Below are positions 58,277 to 64,000 of a stretch of 64,000 bases of DNA, piece by piece (within the stretch, counting starts at the first letter, position 1; each line of letters opens with the position of its first letter). The notes beneath the pieces are model-generated. The model made no database searches, was not told the origin of the DNA, and saw only the letters and a list, made by a program, of their open reading frames with translations. The position numbers and the translations under genes are program-made. Origin of the DNA: Pseudomonas sp. SCA2728.1_7 (lineage in GTDB: Bacteria; Pseudomonadota; Gammaproteobacteria; Pseudomonadales; Pseudomonadaceae); the NCBI RefSeq assembly GCF_018138145.1, contig NZ_CP073104.1:5089001-5153000 (forward strand). The letters are read 5' to 3'.

Positions 58277-58720
58277 TTACTTGCCGACCTGCTTTTCCTT
58301 GATTTCCGCCAGTGTCTTGCAGTCGACGCACATGTCGGCTGTAGGGCGTGCTTCGAGGCGTTTTACGCCAATCTCGACGCCGCACGAATCACACCAGCCG
58401 TACTCTTCGTCTTCGATCAGTTGCAGTGTCTTGTCGATTTTCTTGATCAGCTTGCGTTCGCGGTCGCGGGCGCGCAGCTCGAGGGCGAATTCTTCTTCCT
58501 GGCTGGCACGGTCGGCCGGGTCCGGGAAATTGGCCGCTTCGTCCTTCATGTGGTCAACGGTGCGGTCGACTTCCTGCATCAACTCCTGTTTCCACTTGTT
58601 CAGGACCTTGGTGAAGTGCGCACGCATCGGGGCGCCCATGTACTCCTCACCTTTCGCCGGAACATAAGGTTCGAAACCGCTGATCGTCTGATTCTGCTGT
58701 TGCTTTGCTTGGGTGGGCAT
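58277..58720 (-). CDS. dksA: RNA polymerase-binding transcription factor DksA
   Basis: A 147-residue regulator that works with ppGpp in the RNA polymerase secondary channel. A long coiled coil (~30-108) carries the acidic tip DPADRASQ. The C-terminal four-Cys zinc finger is CDSC ... CVDC. The length and zinc cysteines mark it as canonical DksA rather than the zinc-free DksA2. It would act on promoters with GC-rich discriminators such as that of the tRNA cluster here. Confidence 0.97.
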   Translation of the reverse strand: MPTQAKQQQNQTISGFEPYVPAKGEEYMGAPMRAHFTKVLNKWKQELMQEVDRTVDHMKDEAANFPDPADRASQEEEFALELRARDRERKLIKKIDKTLQLIEDEEYGWCDSCGVEIGVKRLEARPTADMCVDCKTLAEIKEKQVGK

Positions 58721-59054
58721 GAAATGGACCGCCTCTACTCTTGTAATCCATTGCGCAGGATTGCTCCATCACCGACACCTGCCGGCCCTGCGGCTGCAAG
58801 CGGGCGAACTTACCAGATCAAATCGGCCTGCGCTACTCCCGGATGTCGAGGCCCCGGCGGGTGGCGCTTGCAAATGTTTGGCAAGCCGTGTCTGGTGGTG
58901 TTGAAGACCTGTTCAATCACTGATTTTAGTCAATCCTGGAGCGTACGCTCATATCGTTACAGTCCAGCGTTCTTGAGGCTGTGACCGCTGCGGGTTCTCG
59001 CTCGTTCCGGCAGATGGGTAGAATCGTCTCTTTTTCCCTGCCGAAGGAAAACCA
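58721..59054. other. Intergenic region between divergent dksA and the aminotransferase gene
   Basis: About 330 bp without a supported gene. It should hold the promoters of both genes. A TAGAAT at 59019-59024 could be a -10 box for the aminotransferase; no good -35 is seen. No repeat or operator was recognised. Confidence 0.5.
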
Positions 59055-60227
59055 ATGGCTCAGCCTTACAGTGCGCGCAGTCGTGCGATCGAACCGTTCC
59101 ATGTAATGGCGCTGCTGGCGCGGGCCAATGAATTGCAGGCTGAAGGCCACGACGTCATCCATCTGGAGATCGGCGAGCCGGACTTCACCACTGCCGAGCC
59201 GATCATCCGCGCGGGGCAGGCTGCACTGACGGCGGGCAAGACCCGCTACACCGCCGCGCGCGGCATTCCCGAGTTGCGCGAGGCGATTGCCGGGTTTTAT
59301 CAATCCCGGTATGGCCTGAACATCGATCCGCGACGGATTTTGATCACGCCGGGCGGTTCCGGTGCTCTGTTGCTGGCCAGTGCGTTGCTGGTCGATCCCG
59401 GTAAACACTGGCTGCTGGCGGATCCGGGTTACCCGTGCAACCGGCACTTCCTGCGTTTGGTCGAAGGCGCGGCGCAGCTGGTGCCGGTGGGGCCGGACGT
59501 GCGTTATCAACTGACTCCTGATCTGGTCGAGCGGCATTGGGATCATGACAGCGTCGGCGCACTGGTCGCTTCGCCGGCCAACCCGACCGGGACGATCCTG
59601 ACCCGCGATGAGCTGGCCGGGTTATCCACAGCCATCAAGGCGAAACACGGGCATCTGGTGGTGGACGAGATCTATCACGGTCTGACCTACGGCACCGATG
59701 CCGCCAGCGTGCTGGAAGTCGATGACAGCGCCTTTGTCCTGAACAGTTTCTCCAAGTACTTCGGCATGACCGGCTGGCGTCTGGGCTGGCTGGTCGCGCC
59801 GGAGGCGGCGGTCAGTGATCTGGAAAAGCTCGCGCAGAACCTCTACATCAGCGCCCCGAGCATGGCGCAATACGCTGCATTGGCGTGTTTCGAACCGGAC
59901 ACCATCGCCATTCTGGAAGAGCGCCGCGCAGAGTTCGGTCGTCGTCGCGATTTCCTCCTGCCGGCCCTGCGCGAGTTGGGTTTCAACATCGCCGTGGAGC
60001 CTGAAGGCGCGTTCTACTTGTACGCCGATATCAGCCAGTTCGGCGGCGATGCCTACGCGTTCTGCCGTCATTTCCTTGAAACCGAACATGTTGCGTTCAC
60101 CCCGGGTCTGGATTTCGGTCGCTATCAGGCCAGTCACCATGTGCGTTTTGCCTACACGCAAAACCTCCCGCGCTTACAGGAAGCGGTGGAGCGCATCGCG
60201 CGTGGCTTGAAGAGCTGGCAAAGCTGA
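59055..60227 (+). CDS. Pyridoxal-phosphate-dependent aminotransferase (class I/II)
   Basis: A 390-residue fold-type I enzyme. [11 protein letters not shown] and [13 protein letters not shown] are N-terminal family features, PANPTGT is the conserved Asn-Pro motif (~175-181), and [16 protein letters not shown] (~235-250) contains the Schiff-base Lys and phosphate-binding Arg. The amino acid substrate cannot be told. GAAGGAAA precedes ATG 59055. The gene touches sfsA (TGATG overlap). Confidence 0.9.
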   Translation: MAQPYSARSRAIEPFHVMALLARANELQAEGHDVIHLEIGEPDFTTAEPIIRAGQAALTAGKTRYTAARGIPELREAIAGFYQSRYGLNIDPRRILITPGGSGALLLASALLVDPGKHWLLADPGYPCNRHFLRLVEGAAQLVPVGPDVRYQLTPDLVERHWDHDSVGALVASPANPTGTILTRDELAGLSTAIKAKHGHLVVDEIYHGLTYGTDAASVLEVDDSAFVLNSFSKYFGMTGWRLGWLVAPEAAVSDLEKLAQNLYISAPSMAQYAALACFEPDTIAILEERRAEFGRRRDFLLPALRELGFNIAVEPEGAFYLYADISQFGGDAYAFCRHFLETEHVAFTPGLDFGRYQASHHVRFAYTQNLPRLQEAVERIARGLKSWQS

Positions 60228-60940
60228 TGCGCTTTTATCCCCCTCTGGAAGAGGCGCGACTGATCCGTCGTTACAAGCGTTTTCTTGCCGATATCGAAAC
60301 CGTTAGCGGCGAGTTGCTGACCATTCACTGCCCAAACACCGGTTCGATGCTCAATTGCCAGGTCGAGGGCGGGCAGGTCTGGTTCAGCCGCTCTAATGAC
60401 CCCAAACGCAAGTTGCCCGGCACTTGGGAAATTGGCGAAACCCCGCAGGGCCGTTTGTTCTGCGTCAATACTGCTCGTGCCAACGGGTTGGTCGAAGAGG
60501 CGTTACAGGCGGGCGTGATCACCGAGTTGAACGGCTTTACCGCGTTGAAGCGTGAAGTCGCGTACGGGCAGGAAAAGAGCCGTATCGATTTCCGTCTCGA
60601 ATACCCGAGTGGCCCGGCGTATGTGGAAGTGAAAAGTGTCACCCTGGGTTTCGACGGTACAGCGGTGGCGGCGTTTCCCGATGCCGTGACCCAGCGTGGC
60701 GCCAAGCATCTGCGCGAGTTGGCACATCTGGCGCGGGACGGAATTCGGGCGGTGCAGTTGTATTGCGTCAATCTGGCCGGGATTGAAGCGGTGCGGCCGG
60801 CGAAGGAAATCGATTCGGCCTACGCCGATGCGCTTCTCGAAGCGGTCGCTTGTGGCGTTGAGGTTCTGGCATATGGCGTGCGGCTGGACCATGAGGAGAT
60901 GGTCATCGACCGGCGTCTCGACGTGTTGCTCAACGGTTAA
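60227..60940 (+). CDS. sfsA: Sugar fermentation stimulation protein SfsA
   Basis: A 237-residue DNA-binding/nuclease-fold protein. Family blocks are [31 protein letters not shown] (PD-(D/E)xK-like) and YVEVKSVTL, and [16 protein letters not shown]. It starts inside the aminotransferase stop and its own stop overlaps the Rieske stop on the other strand. Confidence 0.95.
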   Translation: MRFYPPLEEARLIRRYKRFLADIETVSGELLTIHCPNTGSMLNCQVEGGQVWFSRSNDPKRKLPGTWEIGETPQGRLFCVNTARANGLVEEALQAGVITELNGFTALKREVAYGQEKSRIDFRLEYPSGPAYVEVKSVTLGFDGTAVAAFPDAVTQRGAKHLRELAHLARDGIRAVQLYCVNLAGIEAVRPAKEIDSAYADALLEAVACGVEVLAYGVRLDHEEMVIDRRLDVLLNG

Positions 60941-61254
60941 ACATCGATCCACAGGCCTTGCGCATCTTCACGGCAATTGATGGCGGTGAGTGCTTGCCCG
61001 GCGCAAGGCCCGGCAACGCATTCACCGTCCTCGATCAGAAACAGTGCGCCGTGGGTGGCGCACTGGATCAGGCTGTTGCTCGGGTCGAGAAACTGGTCGG
61101 GATGCCATTCCAGCCCGACGCCACGGTGTGGGCAGCGATTGAGATAAACGAATGCCTGCCCGCTACGGCGTACGGCGAACAGCTTTTTCCCGTCGACTTC
61201 AAAACCCCGGCTGGTGGCCTCGGCGAGCTCAATGCCCGCGCAGAGAAACTTCAT
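60937..61254 (-). CDS. Rieske [2Fe-2S] ferredoxin-type protein
   Basis: A 105-residue single-domain Rieske protein. The cluster motifs are CPHRG (residues ~41-45) and CATHGALF (~65-72), spacing typical for ferredoxin-like members with a long loop between. There is no TM helix or signal peptide. The partner oxygenase or reductase is not in the window. It is convergent with sfsA, with overlapping stop codons. Confidence 0.9.
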   Translation of the reverse strand: MKFLCAGIELAEATSRGFEVDGKKLFAVRRSGQAFVYLNRCPHRGVGLEWHPDQFLDPSNSLIQCATHGALFLIEDGECVAGPCAGQALTAINCREDAQGLWIDV

Positions 61255-61303
61255 GGCTATCCTCTAGTGTCCGCTCGTGTCTGGATATGTCCGAGCTTGA
61301 CGT

Positions 61304-61322
61304 TTAAATGCAAACAATTATC
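61304..61322 (+). promoter_or_regulatory. Candidate Fur box upstream of the haem importer
   Basis: TTAAATGCAAACAATTATC matches 12 of 19 positions of the Fur consensus GATAATGATAATCATTATC and lies ~100 bp before the hmuT start. The right half AATTATC is the better half. Confidence 0.55.
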
Positions 61323-61419
61323 AAATGGCGGCCTTCGCCCGCAGGCGGCTGGCAGATGTCGAGGATACTTGGCCTGCCATCCTGATGCCCGGGAAAAACC
61401 TTATTCAAGGAAGCTGTGT

Positions 61420-62292
61420 ATGCGCCTGAGTACCCGCGTTGCCGTGCTGTGTGTCGGACTTTTGGTCAGCCACCAGGCTGCAGCGGCTGATTTGCCGCAA
61501 CGTTGGGTCAGCGCTGGCGGTGCGCTGTCGGAGTGGGTCAGTGCCTTGGGCGGTGAGTCGAAACTGGTCGGCGTCGATACCACCAGTCAACATCCGGACT
61601 CGTTGAAGGCGCTGCCGAGCATTGGTTACCAGCGCAGTCTTTCGGCAGAGGGCATTCTCAGTCTGCGTCCGGACATTCTCATCGGCACTGAAGAAATGGG
61701 GCCGCCGCCGGTTCTGTCACAAGTCAAAGCGGCCAAGGTCCAGGTGGTGTTGTTCTCGGCTCAACCGGATCTGCCGACGCTGGAGAAAAACGTCACTCAT
61801 CTGGGGCAGTTGCTCGGCACAGAAGCCCAGGCAAAGCAGCTACTGCAAAGTTATCAACAGCAGCTCGATGCGCAGAAGGTGCGGGTTGCAGATGCGCAGT
61901 CCAAACACAAAGCGCCGGGTGTTCTGCTGTTGCTTGGGCATGCCGGTGGCAAACCGTTGATCGCCGGCAAGGACACCGCCGCTGACTGGCTGCTGCAACA
62001 GGCGGGCGGACATAATCTGGCAACTCACACGGGTTACAAGCCGTTCTCCGTAGAGTCCCTCGCCAGCCTCGATCCTGAAGTACTGGTATTCGCCGACCGT
62101 GCGTTGACCGGTGAGGCGGCGAAAGCGGCGCTGTTCAAGGAAAACCCGATTCTCAATTCAAGTCGCGCGGCCAAGGCCGGGCGTGTGCTGGAGCTTGATC
62201 CTACCTTGTTGGTCGGTGGGCTCGGACCACGTTTGCCGGCAGCGCTGAAAACCCTGTCTGACGGTTTCTACCCGGCCAAGAGCGGCCAATGA
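61420..62292 (+). CDS. hmuT: Haem ABC transporter, periplasmic substrate-binding protein
   Basis: A 290-residue class III (FecB/BtuF-like) binding protein. Signal peptide MRLSTRVAVLCVGLLVSHQAAA is cut before ADLPQRWVS. The fold features ESKLVGVDTTSQHPDSLKALPSIGYQRSLSAEGILSLRPDILIGTEEMGPP and the long helix region after it match HmuT/PhuT. Start ATG 61420 is set by the signal peptide. The ATGA overlap with the permease shows an operon. The haem assignment rests on family resemblance. Confidence 0.88.
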   Translation: MRLSTRVAVLCVGLLVSHQAAAADLPQRWVSAGGALSEWVSALGGESKLVGVDTTSQHPDSLKALPSIGYQRSLSAEGILSLRPDILIGTEEMGPPPVLSQVKAAKVQVVLFSAQPDLPTLEKNVTHLGQLLGTEAQAKQLLQSYQQQLDAQKVRVADAQSKHKAPGVLLLLGHAGGKPLIAGKDTAADWLLQQAGGHNLATHTGYKPFSVESLASLDPEVLVFADRALTGEAAKAALFKENPILNSSRAAKAGRVLELDPTLLVGGLGPRLPAALKTLSDGFYPAKSGQ

Positions 62293-63326
62293 CCACACTG
62301 GTAAAACCCCGTGGCTTGTTCATTGGCCTGACGCTTCTGTGTTTGCTGGCGATTTGGCTGTCGTTGGCGTTGGGGCCGGTGAGCCTGCCGCTGATCGATA
62401 CGTTGCGCGCGGCATTGCGCATGCTCGGCGTGCCGTTGGCTCCGGACGGACTGGAGCAGGCTGAACTGATCCTTGGGCAGATTCGTCTGCCGCGAACCCT
62501 GCTCGGGCTGGCGGTCGGTGGTGTCTTGGCGTTGTCCGGCGTGGCGATGCAGGGCTTGTTTCGCAATCCGCTGGCGGATCCGGGATTGGTCGGTGTTTCC
62601 AGCGGCGCGGCATTGGGCGCAGCGATCGCGATTGTCGGCGGTTCGTTTTTTGGCGGTCTGCCGGAGTGGTTCGGGCCGTATCTGCTGTCGGTCTGCGCGT
62701 TTCTCGGCGGGCTTGGGGTGACGGCGCTGGTTTATCGCCTCGGTCGCCGTAATGGACAGACTAATGTGGCGACGATGTTGCTGGCGGGCATTGCCCTGAC
62801 CGCGCTGGCCAGTTCCGCGGTCGGGCTGTTCACATATCTGGCGGATGACGCGACGCTGCGTACGCTGACCTTTTGGAACCTTGGCAGCCTCAATGGCGCC
62901 AGTTACGCGCGGCTCTGGCCATTGCTGATCATCAGCGCCGGTGTCGCGCTGTGGTTACCGCGGCGGGCGAAAGCGCTGAATGCCTTGCTGCTCGGCGAGT
63001 CCGAGGCTGGGCATCTGGGCATCGATGTCGAACGGCTCAAGCGTGAATTGGTGTTTTGCACGGCGCTGGGGGTTGGCGCGGCAGTGGCGGCCGCCGGGAT
63101 GATCGGTTTTGTCGGCCTGGTGGTGCCGCATCTGGTGCGCTTGCTGGCGGGGCCGGATCACAAAGTCTTGCTGCCGGCCTCGGTGCTGGCGGGGGCGAGC
63201 CTGTTGCTGTTGGCTGATCTGGTCGCGCGGCTGGCGCTGGCGCCGGCGGAGTTGCCGATCGGCATCGTCACCGCGTTTATCGGTGCGCCGTTCTTCCTTT
63301 ATCTGCTGCTGCGAGGACGCGCCTGA
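62289..63326 (+). CDS. hmuU: Haem ABC transporter permease (FecCD family)
   Basis: A 345-residue inner-membrane permease with about ten hydrophobic helices. FecCD signatures are [37 protein letters not shown] (~65-100) and [20 protein letters not shown] (~275-295, coupling helix). It is joined by ATGA overlaps to hmuT and hmuV. Confidence 0.92.
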   Translation: MTTLVKPRGLFIGLTLLCLLAIWLSLALGPVSLPLIDTLRAALRMLGVPLAPDGLEQAELILGQIRLPRTLLGLAVGGVLALSGVAMQGLFRNPLADPGLVGVSSGAALGAAIAIVGGSFFGGLPEWFGPYLLSVCAFLGGLGVTALVYRLGRRNGQTNVATMLLAGIALTALASSAVGLFTYLADDATLRTLTFWNLGSLNGASYARLWPLLIISAGVALWLPRRAKALNALLLGESEAGHLGIDVERLKRELVFCTALGVGAAVAAAGMIGFVGLVVPHLVRLLAGPDHKVLLPASVLAGASLLLLADLVARLALAPAELPIGIVTAFIGAPFFLYLLLRGRA

Positions 63327-64000
63327 TGTTGCGTGCGCAAAATCTGCACATCCATCGAGGTCGCAAGACCGTGCTCAGCGATGTCACGCTGCAACTTGAG
63401 TCGGGTGAAGTGCTCGGCGTACTCGGGCCGAACGGTGCTGGCAAAAGTACCTTGCTCGGCGCGTTGTGCGGGGAGTTGGCGGCGAGCGCGGGCGGGGTTT
63501 CGCTCGATGGGCAGGCTTTGACTCACTGGACCGGGCCGCAGCGTGCGCAACGACTGGCGGTGTTGCCTCAGGTGTCGACGCTGGATTTTGCTTTTCGCGT
63601 CGAAGAAGTGGTGGGCATGGGCCGCCTGCCTTGGCAAAGCGGTCGGGCCCGGGATGACGAAATCGTCGCGGCGGCATTGGCGGCGGCGGATGCCGGGCAC
63701 TTGAGCGGTCGCAGTTATCTGGCGCTGTCCGGTGGCGAGCGTCAGCGTGTGCATCTGGCGCGGGTGCTGGCGCAGCTCTGGCCGGGGCAGGCCGGGCAGA
63801 CGTTGCTGTTGGATGAGCCGACTTCGATGCTTGATCCGCTGCATCAGCACACCACGTTGCAGGCTGTGCGCGAGTTTGCCGATCGTGGCGCGGCGGTGTT
63901 GGTGATCCTGCATGATCTGAATCTGGCGGCGCGTTATTGTGATCGCATTCTGCTGCTGGAAGGCGGGCGTCCGGTGGCGCTGGATACACCGCAGCAGGTT
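63326..64000 (+). CDS. hmuV: Haem ABC transporter ATP-binding protein (3' end outside window)
   Basis: The first 225 residues are present and the frame is still open at the window end. Walker [10 protein letters not shown] (~38-46), ABC signature [18 protein letters not shown], Walker [14 protein letters not shown] and the switch His in [16 protein letters not shown] are all intact. It energises HmuTU. Start ATG 63326 overlaps the hmuU stop. Confidence 0.93.
   Translation, partial: MLRAQNLHIHRGRKTVLSDVTLQLESGEVLGVLGPNGAGKSTLLGALCGELAASAGGVSLDGQALTHWTGPQRAQRLAVLPQVSTLDFAFRVEEVVGMGRLPWQSGRARDDEIVAAALAAADAGHLSGRSYLALSGGERQRVHLARVLAQLWPGQAGQTLLLDEPTSMLDPLHQHTTLQAVREFADRGAAVLVILHDLNLAARYCDRILLLEGGRPVALDTPQQV

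Overview
The window is chromosomal DNA of a Pseudomonas, most likely of the P. fluorescens group. The evidence is high GC with strong GC3 bias, gene orders known from Pseudomonas chromosomes (murJ-ribF-ileS-lspA-fkpB-ispH-minor pilins; rluD-pgeF-clpB; pilBCD-coaE-yacG; dksA-gluQ-cbrAB-crcZ-pcnB-folK-panBCD-pgi-acs), and many REP doublets of the GCGAGCAGGCTCGCTCCCACA type. Almost everything is core genome. The one clear acquired element is an IS110-family insertion sequence.

Layout. 1-6.6 kb: a forward run of cell-envelope and housekeeping genes (murJ 3' part, ribF, ileS, lspA, fkpB, ispH). 6.6-14.1 kb: type IVa minor pilin cluster (fimT reversed, then fimU-pilV-pilW-pilX-pilY1-pilE) and thiO. 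14.1-15.3 kb: an IS110 element inserted in a REP. 15.4-18.5 kb, reverse: pilR, pilS and a small PP0621-type gene. 18.6-24.2 kb: bamD (reverse), then rluD, pgeF and heat-shock clpB. 24.4-24.9 kb: tRNA-Asn, Pro, Lys, Pro. 25-31.3 kb: a chemoreceptor, an EF-hand protein with an EGKCG repeat, type II NADH dehydrogenase and several small conserved genes. 31.3-36.0 kb, reverse: pilB-pilC-pilD-coaE-yacG, divergent from pilA. 36.9-45 kb: BON-domain protein, DUF2845 and DUF748 proteins, a 23S rRNA methyltransferase-like protein, an MpaB-type oxygenase, and acs. 45.4-51.8 kb, reverse: pgi, panD, panC, panB, folK, pcnB. 52-58.7 kb, reverse: the CbrA/CbrB carbon-nitrogen regulatory system with its sRNA CrcZ, gluQ and dksA. 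59-64 kb: an aminotransferase, sfsA, a Rieske protein (reverse), and a Fur-type haem ABC importer (hmuT, hmuU, 5' part of hmuV).

How the parts fit. The type IV pilus genes are spread over three loci but linked by regulation. PilS/PilR is a sigma54 two-component system, and pilA has a GG-N10-GC sigma54 promoter at 36115-36130 with a TGACA-N5-TGTCA palindrome upstream. PilD processes PilA and the minor pilins; PilB and PilC drive assembly. CbrA/CbrB is a second sigma54 system, and a near-perfect sigma54 promoter (52346-52361) precedes crcZ, whose reverse-strand transcript carries six A-rich Hfq/Crc-type motifs and ends in a strong hairpin.

The most interesting observation is in the IS110 element. 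Its 5' non-coding end (14131-14287) can fold into two stem-closed loops. The first carries AGGCTCG and GTGGGAG, which match the left and right halves of the REP site in which the element sits. The second carries sequences matching the element's own two ends. This is the architecture of a bridge RNA programmed for a REP target. Other leads are an EF-hand protein with a tandem EGKCG motif and no nearby modification enzymes, and a sigma54-like promoter with a palindrome upstream of a BON-domain gene.
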